The notes beneath the pieces were generated by a model. The model had not been told where the DNA came from. It made no database searches and saw only the letters and a list, made by a program, of their open reading frames with translations. Shown here piece by piece: positions 24,368 to 36,740 of a DNA stretch of 64,000 bases. Numbering within the stretch: the stretch's first letter is position 1; each line of letters begins with the position of its first letter. The translations under genes were made by a program, and so were the position numbers. The stretch comes from Austropuccinia psidii (lineage: Eukaryota > Basidiomycota > Pucciniomycetes > Pucciniales > Sphaerophragmiaceae): positions 18,874,975 through 18,938,974 of the forward strand of contig JALGQZ010000011.1 in assembly GCA_023105745.1 (NCBI GenBank). Direction: 5' to 3'.

Positions 24368-26256
24368 TGTGAGCCTTGAGGTATATTTTACATACCCAAA
24401 TAGGCCACAATTATCTTAAAAAGAAATTTTGAATTATACATTACTCATAAATCATGCATATATTCAAAATTCATCATTTTTGATTTCAGAAAAGATGAAT
24501 AACTTTTTATTGAGTAAGTAAATCCATTAATTTAAGCCCAGATTTGGATTCTACACAAAGATTCACCTAGGGTAGCTCCATAGAATGAATAAGCTCAATT
24601 GAACTCCTTGAGGTGGTAATATGGAAAATACTTCAACACCACATCATTAATACCACATAAAAGATCCGTGAATTTTTTTGTTTTTCTTGATTTTACACCA
24701 AAATAATGGGAAAGTGAGAAATCCCATGTTACATATACACTAAGAATAGTGTTATACATGTTTTGAGCACTTGATATTATGGTATTATTACATGCACTTT
24801 TGGTACACCCATAGTGGATATCTCACTTGAAGCTTAAATTTCTATTTTTATGTGAAAAATAAGCAAGGGGGACAAAAGACATCAAAGAGAGCCAGGGTAT
24901 CCAACTTCTGAGGCCCCAGAGGCGTGGATAGCTCCAAAGCTTGGCTCCATGGCTGATCTTGACCCAATTGGTAAACTAAACCTCTTTGGGAACTTGGTTA
25001 CCAAGTTACAACTACTGTAAAACACCAGAAAGTAGCAAATAACCTGCTATTTTGACATGCCATGTCAATTACTAATGACTTTCCATGGATAAACCCCAAA
25101 AGAGTAATTAAAACCCTTTTTGGACTAGTATCCATTGATTTACCTCATAGCAACCAGTCAAACACTGATATTTGCAATTCTATGTAGAAATGAGGTAAGA
25201 ACTTCAAAAATTCATTAAAAATACAATTCTGAATGAATCTTTCTGAAACCTTCAGGACCAATTGAGAACTTTATTATCTATGGTACAACCAAAAATAATT
25301 ACAGTTTTACTAGTAAAATTCAAAGTTTTACTTACAGTCCATTCATGGCTATTCTACGTGAAACACTGAATCTTCAAAAATTCACAGTAAATACAACCTG
25401 TGATGAAATTGTCAATAACATTGATAAATTTGGGAAATCAATTATTACTTTGAAATAAAAGAAGATTTACATATGTTAATCCTTTTATTCTTAACCATAT
25501 TGGGGTTGGTAGTCATGTAAAAGCATCAATTAAGCAATTATGACAATTTTACGTGACAACAGATGATGTAAGTACTAATCCAAAAGGGTTTAATGCTTTC
25601 TCACTCACTGATTTTTCAGTTTGCTCAATGGCACGCCTTTGTGAGCTGTTGTTGACTTAAAAGAGGCCTTCTCTTGCTGTTTTTTCCGTATCATCATCTT
25701 ATTATCATTTTATATCATTGTTACCAACAAGTAAGTATTAGTTAAACTATTATTAAGTGTTTTAAATCTTTCGGAATCAATAAGAAAGACGTGAAATCAT
25801 AGAATCCAACTAAATATTGTTGTCATCCTGCTATAAATCATTTTGATCTCTCAAATCCACAATTCTACGCCAAATTTCTCTACTTTTATCTATCAATAAG
25901 TTCTTTGGAGTATTAGTGAGTCATTTATCTTTAATTCTTAAAGTTTTTCTCTAGTAATAGTTTTCTTCAAGGATTATCTTTATAATTTTTCTTGCAAAAG
26001 ATAATTATATATTAAAATAATTTTATTATTTTAATAAAAGAAGTTTTTATTATTAAATTCTTCTTGTAATTGATTCTTGTAGACAATTACTTGCTCACTG
26101 TTAAAATCACTAGTAGTGCTTAACACGTGAAAGAAATAATTATTTAATTATTTAATTGTGCTTATAATAATATTTTATTATTATATTTAATAAGAACAGA
26201 CATAGTACTGTTGATTAATAGTAATATTATCATCAGTTTCATAGTCACATCTTACA
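24368..26256 (+). repeat. 3' LTR, family II (1889 bp)
   Basis: Pairs with 16023-17945. It lacks 34 bp present in the 5' LTR: TGACATGCC runs straight into ATGTCAATT near 25053-25068. It has lost CpGs at the positions matching 16711, 16872 and 17205. The GTAAGT donor is also present near 25732. Confidence 0.93.
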
Positions 26257-26261
26257 CATAG

Positions 26262-29200
26262 ACTGTTTGTTGGTCACATAGTTTATACAAGGATTTGGCA
26301 ATTCTTGCAAAGTCCTTTATATGCTGTCTATAGTAACCAGCAAATCGTAGAAATTATTGCATTTCTTTTTTGGTTTGAGGCATTGGCTTAAGTAGTACTG
26401 CTGCTACTTTATTCTTTTCTATGCTAAGACTAAGTCCAGATACCACATGTCCTAGTGCTTTTAATTCACTGTATGCAAAATGACACTTTTTCAAGGAAAT
26501 TTCCATATTCACTTCGACTATTTTTTGTAGTACCCTTTCTAGTCTTGTAAGGTGATTTTCCCAAGTTTCTGAGAAAACTATGATATGATCAATATAGATC
26601 ATGAACCATCCTTCTGTTAATTCTTCAGGAAATATGGTATTCATCATTCTTTGATAATGGGAAGGTGCATTTTTTATGCCAAATGGCATTCTTAAGTATT
26701 GAAAAATTCCACATTGGACTATTATCCTCAGTAGTTGTTTGGCATTGTCTGTTAAGACATTTTGATGAAAACCCTTTAAGGCATTCATGGCTGTGATAAA
26801 CTTAGCTTGTTACAATTGGGTCAATGTCTAATGGATCCTGGGTATTGGATACCTCTCTAGAATGGTATAGGTGTTCAGGGCTCTGAAGTCTCCTACCATC
26901 CTTGATTTTCCATTATGCCAAGTTATAATGACAGGTGTAGTGACTTCTACCTGCTCATTATGTACTGACTTTATTAATAATCCAAGGTCCATTAATTCTT
27001 TAATGTGTACCTCTAGGGCTTCTCTAGCCCTTGGACTGGGTTGGTAAGCAGGTCTCCTTAGTAAAGGTGGGTAAGGTTTTTCCACATTAAGAATTATATC
27101 CACCTCATGTCCAATTATGGCACCTAGTGGCTCTTTGTCAGTTGCAAAGGCATTTTTGTACTTAAATAAGAGGTCAATCAATTTTTCTTTGATTTTTTCT
27201 GTTAATTCTTGATTGAATTCTGCCTCTTGAAGCTGTTCAGATATAAAAAGTTTCTTTTCTGGAATTTTTTCTTCATTCTTAATAACTGTGATTTGTTTTT
27301 TGTTATTTAAGAAGCCAAACTTTTGTCTTTTGTTGTCTCCTATGGTAAAATATCTATCCTTTTGGTTAGAGATATCTATACCATAAATTGATAAGTAGTC
27401 ATTCCCAAGTATGAAGTGATTACTAGTACAGTTGTCCATTACTACAAACTCTAATTTCATTCTGACACATTGTGAGAGATGAGGAAAAATTAGTGTTAAA
27501 TCAATTATTCCAAGGGGCTTCATGCTCTCATTTGCACTACTAAATTTGACACCTTGTATTGGCATAAGTTTTTCTTGCCAGTCTGGGACAATGGTTTTTA
27601 AATAAGCTTTACCAACACAGGTGCAATATGCTCCTGTATCTAAGTTAATTTTTCTGTCTTGGTTATCAACCATAACAATACTTATACTTGATTTTCCAGC
27701 TGTATATCCCATTCCTCTTGCAGGTTTGGTCCTATACATTTTGGCATCTTGTATATTTGTCAGGTTTGTGTCAGATGTCCCAACCTGTGGTAAGTTTGAG
27801 TTAACATCCAGTACTTCATAAATTATATCAATATTATTAATTTGGGCATTAATTATATTGATTTCATCACTTTCAGAACTTTCTGATTCTTCTGTCTCTT
27901 TTTCAGAGTAAGATTCCTCTTCTTTGTCATTGTGGTTTTCTGTTTCCACAATTTCATTAATCTTTGCCTTTTTAAGGTAATTATTAGCTAAGTGTCCAAT
28001 ACCTCCACATTTATGGCATTTTGTTTTCTCATTATTGTTGTATGTATTGGGATTGAAGCATTCTTTTGATTTATATTTTTTGATAAATGGTTTATTTGGG
28101 CTTTTAATGTCCAATTTCTTCCAAGTCCTGCCAATTTTTGTTCTTCTCACTATGTCTTCTAGTGCATTAATGCACTCTTCTGTGGAGCATGGTTCTATAC
28201 ACCTGCTTCTTAGGGCATTTTCTAGCTCTCCTCCACATTTCTTGATTATTTTCATATGCACCATTTTTTGTGACATTTCTGGGTACAATGCATTAAGTCT
28301 TTCAACTTGTTTCAAGAACCAATTTAAAGGTTTGTCTTTTTCTGGGTCAAAGAAAGAAATTTCAAATGAATTTTCTATTTTGTACCTCCAGGAATCATTA
28401 GCCCACTTGGTGATTATTTCTTGTTTCCACCAAGACCTGGTATTTTTGCCATTTGTTTGCCCTATGCCATAATACCATCTTTTTGCAGATTTCTCAAACA
28501 ATGAATGTAATTTTGCAGTGTTTAATTCATCTGGTATGGCATAATCTTCTTGTAGCATGTCAATTTTCTTGATAAATGACATTTGGTCATATTCACCTTC
28601 TCCTGTGAATGTTGGCCATTCTTTCAATTGAGGTGCTCCTTTCATTAAGGCTTGGTTATTGTCTTGGTGACTCAAGTCTGTTACGAATTGATTTGTTAAT
28701 TCCTCTTTTGGCTCAACAGGGCTTTTTATGTGAGAAAGTGGTGTTGATAACTTTGGAATATTTAAATTAGCCTCATTAATTTTATCCATTTTTTCAGTAA
28801 TAAGCCTTATTTCACTTTGAATGTCATCTTTCAGATGAATTCTTGCTTCATCACTCTTATCTACATGTTCCAAAAGTAATTTTTGGTGTGATGAAGTCTT
28901 TTCTTTAAATTTTTTTACAGAAATACTTAATTTGTTTAATTTTTCTGTATGATTGTCAATACTCACATCATAATTGATTGTCAAAGTTTTTTCTTTGATA
29001 TCACTTATGTATTGGTACAACTCTTGTTGTCCTTGTATTAATTTCTGAGTATTGTCAATTAATACTTTTGGTTTATTATTTTCAATCATAATCTTTAAGT
29101 TATCAATTTCTTTCTTATTTTGTGTAACAAGTTTTGTTAAAGAGGATAAGCTATTATTAATTTCTTGTAAAGATAATAAACTATTTTTAATGTCTTTAAG

Positions 29201-29546
29201 AGGTAGAATACTATTTTTAAGCTCTTTAAAAGTATTTAAAACATCAGGAGAAAAGGTTATTTCTTTGGGAAATGGGGTTGTCTCATTCTTTGTTCCTCTT
29301 TGTCTTTGAATTCCATCAAAGTTCTGGCCTTGTTGAAGACGTTGTCCATGGCATCTTTTTGGATTTTGCGAATCCTGTAGCTTGGGGAATATGGTTTTCT
29401 CCAATTCTTTTTCTTGTTCTTCTTCCCTTCTTCGGGAAGTGGGTTGACTTGGGGCTTGCTGGTAGAAGCTACTGGGGCTTCTTCCTTGGTTGCCTCCTTC
29501 TTTTTGGCATGATACTCCTTGATCTTTTTGATTTGAGGTTTGGATG
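26262..29546 (-). pseudogene. gag-pol: Family I gag C-terminal part, protease and RT (minus strand)
   Basis: Read from 29546 downward. An open frame of more than 850 codons covers the coiled-coil region (about 29270-28750), a capsid-like domain (EWPTFTGEGEYDQMSFIKK near 28620), the knuckle CHKCGGIGHLANNYL (last Cys replaced by Tyr), protease DTGAYCTCVG near 27645-27615, and N-terminal RT. A TAG at 26828-26830 replaces a Glu codon and a TAA at 26354-26356 replaces a Ser codon. The RT catalytic motif is YIDH (His codon at 26585-26587) instead of YIDD. The frame then meets the family II insertion at 26262 and continues at 16022. The upstream end is cut by element C at 29547. Confidence 0.92.
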
Positions 29547-30277
29547 TGTCACAGCCAAGGAGGCAGGGGCATTTCCAATCATCACCAGCAAATCATTATA
29601 TCATGGATACCCTTCAAAACCCAATCAGCAAGGGGGTTTCATTCAACAATTCACCCAATACAGTTTTCATACCTCAATACAGTTCCATACAGGCAAGACT
29701 CAAATACAGGATTCACCAAATACAGGCCTGTCATCAATACAGGCGCAAATACCTGTGTTGACTGTATCACCTGTATTGGATTCACCAATACAGGATTCAA
29801 TCCCACATCCAACTTCTTCCCGTATACAGGCAAGTATCTCAACACTCAAACTCCAAGGCTGGCATTTCTCACATATACCAGCCCCTCTTCACCCACCTGG
29901 GGGTTTTTCCCCCAGTTAATTAAAATAGTTGTTTCTTATTTAATATTATTTTATTCTCACTTTTGGAATATTATTTTATTATTTACTAAGTTAGTCTTAG
30001 CCTTCCCTCACCTGTTCAGTAGAGTCCTGGTGGCCATATCTTTTATTAATCCTTTTCTCTTTTCTGAACAGGTTGAAACAGTGACTCAGGATTACTTAGT
30101 GGTTGGCTCTCTATTTATTACTTATTGTTATTTCTTTTTTCTTAGTACTCTTATTCTTTTATCAGGAATTTATCCTTGCATTCTGTCTAGCCTGTTCCTG
30201 AGTATTTTTGAGCCCTCCTCAAGTAAGTCTGTTCACTGAGTGCCAGGCCCTCTTCACTTAGAAGAGCGCCTGTGACA
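29547..30277 (+). repeat. 5' LTR of element C (731 bp) with ATACAGG motif cluster
   Basis: TGTCACAGCC...CCTGTGACA, with inverted terminal TGTCACAG/CTGTGACA. Between about 29650 and 29835 the motif ATACAGG or its complement CCTGTAT recurs about ten times. The LTR is 60 bp longer than its 3' partner, from indels inside the motif cluster and in the following AT-rich part. No convincing tRNA-type PBS follows it. Confidence 0.93.
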
Positions 30278-30539
30278 TTATTTTAATTAACTCATAATTG
30301 CTTCTTTTTCTTTAATTCATTTTATTCATTTCTCTCATTCTTCAATTATGATCTTTTCATGATTTTATGATTTTTATGATTTTTATGATTTTTTCTCTCT
30401 CATCAATTTTCATCTCTTTCTTTTCATTCAAATGAAAATTGATCCTCTTTCTCATTTCAAAATTTCTGCTGACCATTTCACTTTATCATTATCATTCTCA
30501 TTCCTCTTTTTTTTGTCTGAATTCAGGTTTATCAGGTTA

Positions 30540-31015
30540 TTTGAGTGGAATTATTTGGGTTAATTGATTAATCATTCAGGGATTTTATTGATTTGGGGTA
30601 TTCAGTGATTTTGGATTTTGAAATCTCTCAAGATTATTGATTGATTGATTGATTCCTCAAGACATTGATTTCACCTCAAGATTTTGAATTGACTTTGATT
30701 GAATTGATTTGATTGACTTGATTTGACTACTCAAGATAGCTGATTTATCCTTAAGATTTGATTTAATTGATTGATTTGAATTTGATTCCCCAAGAAAATG
30801 GAATTGACTTTTGAAGATATTGATTGAATTCCTCAAGACTTAATTGATTTGCTTTTGAATTGACTTGATTTACTTGATTTGACTTATTGATTGAAATTGA
30901 TTATTCATAAGAATTTGACTTTGTCATCTTCACTCTTCAAGATTTATTCATTGATTCACTTCAAGATTATTGATTGAGTTCTCAAGTTCATCAAGATTTT
31001 CATTTGATTGTTTTG
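30540..31015 (+). repeat. TTGATT-rich low-complexity leader of element C
   Basis: The untranslated leader is dominated by iterations of TTGATT, TTGACTT and CTCAAGA, including (TTGA) runs near 30636-30655. It has few other recognisable features and lies just upstream of the gag start. Confidence 0.7.
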
Positions 31016-31070
31016 GTCAAGCCTTCTTTTATTCAAAGTATCATCAAGTTTTATTCATTCTTCTTTCATA

Positions 31071-32429
31071 ATGCCAGTTCAGCATAGTCCCCCAGCCAAG
31101 CATACTAGATCCCAGAAGATTCTAGCTGTTCTCACTCCTACAGCAAGGGCTCCTCTTGACCGCACACCATCAGTTCATCAACTGAGTGCAAATTTGGACA
31201 GAGGACCACCAATGGAAGGAGCAGCACCCTCAAGAAGAGGTGGAATGAAATCTAGAAGATCAAGATCCTTTTCTGGACTTTTGGGTGGCTACCCTGGCAT
31301 TTCTGAAGGTGCAAGAGCAAGATTAGGGGAAGTTGAAGATGAGGAGGGGGAAGAGTCTGTGGAAGAGGATGATTCTGGGGAGACTGAAGTGGCAGATGCC
31401 TTGGCAAATGCTCCAGAGGTGCCTCAGGGTTCTAATCTAGCCCTTTCTAGTCAACCTCCTGTCTCTCAAACTGAACCAAGTCTCCTCAAGATGATGGAGC
31501 AAATGACTCAGTTCATGGGACAACTTACTCAAGCAGTTGCCCCCAGGGACAATTCCAAAGCCCCTGCTTTCAAGACTCCATCCATGAAGGCACCTGATTC
31601 TTTTGATGGTACTCAAGCTCATAAGCTGAGAGGATTTGTCCAATCCTGTCAACTAATTTTCCATAATGATCCAGAAAACTTCTTCTCTGACAGGAAGAAG
31701 GTTTTGTACTCAACTTCTTTTCTTACTGGTAGAGCTGGCAAGTGGATTGAACCTTACCTCTCAAATATTTCCAATGAAGACCCTTCCTACCTCCTCAATA
31801 ATTGGCCATTATTTGAATCTCAATTATTCACTCTGTTTGGTGACCCCAATGAAGTCAGGAAAGCTGAACAAGAGTTGGAAAATTTGAGGATGAAGGAAAG
31901 TGGTCATGTTTCCTTGTACATAGCAGATTTCAGAAGCTTGATGTCAAGAATTGGAGATTGGGGGGAAAGAGCTTACATTCATGTGTATAGAAGAGGCTTG
32001 GCATCAAGATTGTTGGACCAATTGGCTTCTCACCCTGGAACGTTTGACACTCTTCAAGAGCTTATGGATGTCACTTTAGAATTAGACACAAGATATCATG
32101 AGAGGCAAAAGGAAAAGGGAAGTCATCAAGAGAAGAATCCTCCAATCATTGGATCCAATTTCTCCAAGCCTCCTCAAAGTTCATCATCCCAGAAGCCTTA
32201 TCACAATAAGAATAAGAAGGGGAAGAATTTCCAAATGTCCAAAGACAAGCCTCATGCTGCTCTCCTCAATAAGGACAACAAATTAATTGGTTCTGAAAAG
32301 GAGAGGAGGATTAAAGAAGGCTTGTGCAATTATCGTGGTGGAAAGCACCCATTTGAAAAATGATTCAAGAGGGCTGAGAATAGGCAAGGATCATCAGAAG
32401 GCTTCCCTAGCAAGCAGGGAAAAGCCTGA
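31071..32429 (+). pseudogene. gag: gag of element C, broken in the zinc knuckle
   Basis: Starts at ATG 31071 (MPVQHSPPAKHTRSQK). An acidic Glu-rich segment precedes a classical retrotransposon gag domain (LRGFVQSCQLIFHNDP, FFSDRKKVLYSTSFL, GRAGKWIEPYL, FESQLFTLFGDPNE). The C-terminal knuckle reads CNYRGGKHPFEK-stop: the second Cys is Arg, and the TGA at 32361-32363 stands where a Cys codon is expected. The same frame then runs on to a second TGA at 32427-32429, the likely original end. Gag would form the particle shell and bind RNA; this copy lacks a working knuckle. Confidence 0.88.
32417..32423 (+). promoter_or_regulatory. Candidate -1 ribosomal frameshift heptamer
   Basis: G GGA AAA in the gag frame, followed by GCC TGA. 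It fits X XXY YYZ. The pol frame is -1 relative to gag and is open across this point, so a slip here would fuse gag to pol. Confidence 0.6.
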
Positions 32430-32443
32430 GTGGGAATCATGAT

Positions 32444-35400
32444 GTGTTCAATGGTTCTCACTTATTTAATTCAAGAGCACAATTGTGCACTCTGAATACT
32501 AGTGTCAAGAAATCTTTAAAATTTCTTATTTTCTCTTCAATCTCTGATATTTTTTATAGTATTCTCATTGATTCTGGTGCTACAAACTCCTTTATTGCAA
32601 AGAATTTTGTTCTCAAGTACTCATTGACCATGTCAGAGCTCCCTGAAAAGATTCCTCTTTTCATTCTGGATTCCAGTGAATCCACTTCCTTGTTCATCAC
32701 CCATTATACCAAGTGGGTTGTTGATTTACCTTCCTTCCCAAGCTTTGAATGGGATTTCTTTATCATAGATTCACCCAAGGGAGAAGACCTAATATTGGGC
32801 TATGATTTTCTTTACAATTTAAATCCCATTATTGATTGGAAAAATGGATTGATCACCTATGATTCTAATCATAAGGATTCTAGTGGTATTATTCCTTCTA
32901 CTAGTAATGACTTTTCCACTGCTGTCAACAGTGTTGCTCTGGTTGGTGAACTTAAGACACCTTCCTTTCCTCCTTCTGTCCATAACCCCTCCATTTTTCC
33001 CTCTCAGTCATTACTTCCATTAAGAGATGAAGTCTTCAAAGAGATAAAAGATGTTGGAGAAGATGTTGCTATATCTTCACTTCATCTCTTTCAAGGGGAT
33101 ATGGACCTTCCTCCTTTATCTTTTCATGCCTCCCTGGAGGAGCAGTGGGATGATGAGGAAGAGCCAGAAGAGATTGAAACTGTGCTGAAGGTAGTCCCTC
33201 CTGTTTATCACAAATATTTGGATGTATTCTCCAAAGTGAAGGCAGAGAAACTTCCTCCACACCGTGCCTGTGATCATCATATCAAACTGGAGGGTCTTCT
33301 ACCTCCAGTTGGTGTTATCTACTCTTTATCAAGAAATGAGTCAGAAACACTGCGGGCCTACATTTCAGAGAATGTAGAGAAAGGTTTCATTAGACCAAGC
33401 TCCTCCTCAACAGGAGCACCTGTCCTTTTTGTTAAGAAAAAGGATGGTGGTCTTCATTTGTGTGTTGACTACCGCAAACTTAATGCTGTCACTAGGAAGA
33501 ACAGGTATCCTGTTCCTCCAATGAATCAGCTTCTTACCGTATTCAACAGTGCTACTATCTTCTCCAAAATAGATCTGCGTGGTGCTTATAACCTCTTGAG
33601 AATCAAAGAGGGGGATGAGCACTTAACTGCCTTTAGAACCAAATATGGCAGTTATGAATATTTGGTTATGCCATTTGGCTTAACCAATGCTCCAGCTTCA
33701 TTCCAAAATCTTGTGAATGACATCTTTGCAGATTATTTGGATGTTTTTGTTGTAGTGTACTTAGATGCTATTATGGTCTTCTCTAGCTCTTTGGATGAAC
33801 ATGTTAAACATGTGGCCTCTGTTCTCCAAAGACTGAGAGACAATAATCTGTTTGCTAAAGCCTCAAAGTGTGTATTCCATGCCTCAAGTGTGGAATACTT
33901 GGGCTATGTTGTTTCAAGTGATGGCCTCAAGATGGATTCTTCAAAGGTTCAACAAATCCTCAATTGGCCTCAGCCCAAGAACATCAAGGCCCTTCAATCC
34001 TTTCTGGGCTTTGCCAACTTTTATCGTCGTTTCATTAAAAATTATTCCAAAAAAATCTCTGCTCTCACTTCCCTCCTTAAAAAAGATTCTCCCTTTATCT
34101 TCAATGAGGAAGCTCTTAGTCAGTTTCAAATACTCAAAGAAGCTTTCACCACTGCTCCTATTCTCTCTCACTTTAATCCTTCTCTACCAACCATTGTAGA
34201 GACTGATGCTTCTGATTATGCCTTGGGTGCTGTACTGAGTCAGGTGAATGACTCAGGAAAGCATCCCATTGCATTTGATAGTCACAAGCTCTTACCAGCT
34301 GAACTCAACTATGAAATTCATGACAAGGAACTCCTTGGCATAGTTTGGGCTCTCAAGCGCTGGAGAGCTTTTCTCCTTTCTCTTTCTGATTCTTTTGAGG
34401 TCTTGACAGACCATTGTTCCCTTCAGTATTTTATTTCCTCTAAAGTCCTTGCTTGTCGTCAAGCCCATTGGGCAGAATTTCTATCTGAATTCCACTTTAT
34501 CATCACTTACCGCCCAGGCAGGCTGGCAACTTTACCAGATGCCTTGTCACGTCGGGACAACATGTACCCAGAGAGGGGGGTGGATTTCATCAGCAAGAAT
34601 CCTCAGAATTTTCATCAAGTTCTCAAGCAAAATGAAATTCAAGAGTCAACATTCTTCTCAATAAAAGTTGATATTTTTTCAGATGTAGTTGATCAGATTC
34701 AAAGACAAGTATGGCAAGACAAAGATTATAAGGAAATCCTCAAGAAATTAGCAAGAGGAGAATCAGTCCCAGACTATTCTCTTGAACCCCAAGCAAAATT
34801 ATTATTGTTCAAAGATAGAGTAGTCATTCCAAGCAATCATGAAATTCAATTGGACATTCTTCAAAAGCGTCATGACTCACTGTTGGCTGGCCATCCTGGC
34901 CAGGAGAAGACCCTCAAGCTCATCAAGAGGGATTTTTATTGGGCTGGAATGAATCAAATCATCAAGGACTATGTGTCCTCAAGTCAGCAATGTTCAAGAA
35001 ACAAGAACATCCACCATAAGAATTTTGGATTACTCAAGCCTCTTCAAATTCCATCTGGTCCTTGGAATTCTTTATCAATGGACTTTATCACCCAATTTCC
35101 CTTGTCAAGCAACTTTGATTCAATTTTAGTAGTTGTAGACAGATTTTCAAAAATGGCAATATTTATTCCAACTTATTCAACAATCACTGCTTTGGATTTA
35201 GCTCAAATATTCACTAATCATGTCTGTTCCAAACATGGTCTTCCAATCAGTATTGTTAGTGATAGAGGTTCATTATTTGTTTCATCATTTTGGACTCAAT
35301 TGTGTCAGCAGCTCAAGATATCAAGAGATCTTTCAACTGCCTTTCACCCTGAAACAGATGGACAGACAGAGAGGGTAAATCAGATTCTAGAACAGTATCT

Positions 35401-36145
35401 TTGGATGTATGTCAGTTACCATCAAGATGACTGGCACACCTGGCTCCCTCTGGCTGAATTTGCCTATAATAATGCAAAATATTCATCAACAAAACAGTCT
35501 CCATTTTTCCCTATTTATGGAAGAAATCCCAGCTTTGATTCAATTCACATTTCTCAAGATACACCTGCTGGAAAGTTATCATCAAAACTCCAATCAGTAC
35601 AGCAAGTTGTCAAGGAAGAATTAGAGTCAGCAATAAAGCGTTTTAAGAAGTATGCAGATAAAAATAGAGCAGTTCCACCTGATTTCCAACCTGGGGACAA
35701 AGTATGGCTAGCTTCCAAGAACATCAAGACAACAAGACCCACCAAGAAACTTTCAGAAAGATGGTTGGGACCCTTTGAAGTTCTCAAGAAGATTGGCAGC
35801 CATGCATATCACCTCAAGTTGCCTCAACAATGGAAGTCAGTTCACCCTGTTTTCCATGTGTCCTTGTTAGAACCGGTAAAGCAATCAACTATCCCAAATC
35901 GACACCAATTGCCACCACCTCCAGTAATAGTGGAAGAGCAAGAAGAATGGGAAGTGGCTCAGGTTCTGGACTCAAAACTCAAGAGAGGTTCATTATGGTA
36001 TTTAGTGGAGTGGAAAGGATTCAATGAAGACCCAGAAAGAACAACTTGGGAGCCAGCTTCCAGCTTTACCAACTCCCCAGACCTTGTCAAGCATTTTCAC
36101 ACTTTGTATCCAGATAAGCCTGGCCCAAATGCCTCAAGAGTTTGA
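32444..36145 (+). pseudogene. pol: pol of element C: PR-RT-RNase H-IN-chromodomain with catalytic lesions
   Basis: An uninterrupted 1233-codon frame with no ATG near its start, consistent with entry by frameshift from gag. Numbering from 32444: protease DSGATNSF with D43; RT motif YLDA at 439-442, where YLDD is expected; RNase H (ETDASDYALGAVL); zinc finger HDSLLAGH with CysCys replaced by SSSQQC; integrase D880, D940, E976 with 35 residues between the last two; and a canonical C-terminal chromodomain (WYLVEWKGF, TTWEPASSF). The frame is intact, but the RT and the integrase finger each lack a key residue, so this copy is probably not autonomous. Function in the intact family is reverse transcription and targeted insertion. 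Confidence 0.93.
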
Positions 36146-36740
36146 TTTATGGTGCTTGGTGGGGATTGGAGTTTATGAAAGTAAGTTCCTCTCCTGGCAT
36201 GCACCTTTAAGGGGGTATTCTACCCAAATTTGTTGTAAGCATCACCTTGGCCACTTTGTGAGAACTTGTCAATTCTTTGGACAGGTTCAGAAGGCCTTGC
36301 AAAATCATACCCTCAAGATTTGGACCTTTTCATCAAGATATGGCCCAATCTTTTCTTTTATTTTCTCTTCTTTCTTTAATCATGCCATAAATTATCTTTC
36401 AAGACATTCATTATCAAATTCATCTTATGGCATATTTCAATTTTCATTTATGGTGCTTGGTGGGGAGTGGAAGTTATGAAAGTAAATTCCATCTCCTGGT
36501 ATGCATCCCTGAGGGGTCTAATTCTTGTAAAAACATTACCTTGGCCATGCTGTGAGCATCAAATGCTTGATTTCATCTTTCAGAATCTTTTGGCCAATAT
36601 CAAACAACTCACCACAAGAAAGACAACCCCCAGGCATTTCATATTTCTTTCTTTACTCTCTTTTTTCTCTCATTTCTTTTCTTTTTCATTTATTTTATTT
36701 TCTTTACTTGTATAATTCTTGTTTTTTTTATTTTCCTTCT
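36145..36740 (+). repeat. Diverged tandem duplication in the 3' UTR of element C
   Basis: ATTTATGGTGCTTGGTGGGG occurs at 36145 and again at 36446, each followed by similar text (GAAAGTAA.TTCC, TCTCCTGG.ATGCA, CCTTGGCCA). This indicates a roughly 300-bp unit duplicated in tandem and since diverged. Confidence 0.65.

Larger units (their letters stand above)
16023..26256 (+). mobile_element. Family II Ty3-like element, full length
   Basis: 10,234 bp bounded by LTRs at 16023-17945 and 24368-26256 and flanked by the exact duplication CATAG (16018-16022 and 26257-26261). It is inserted in the pol gene of the minus-strand family I element. It contains PBS, leader, accessory ORF, gag-pol in a single frame with five nonsense codons, and a PPT. 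The LTRs differ by one 34-bp deletion and many substitutions, several of them CpG to TpG. Confidence 0.96.

Noticed and set aside
33407..33622. Short minus-strand ORFs within element C pol
   Set aside because: They overlap conserved RT on the opposite strand and show no recognisable domain.
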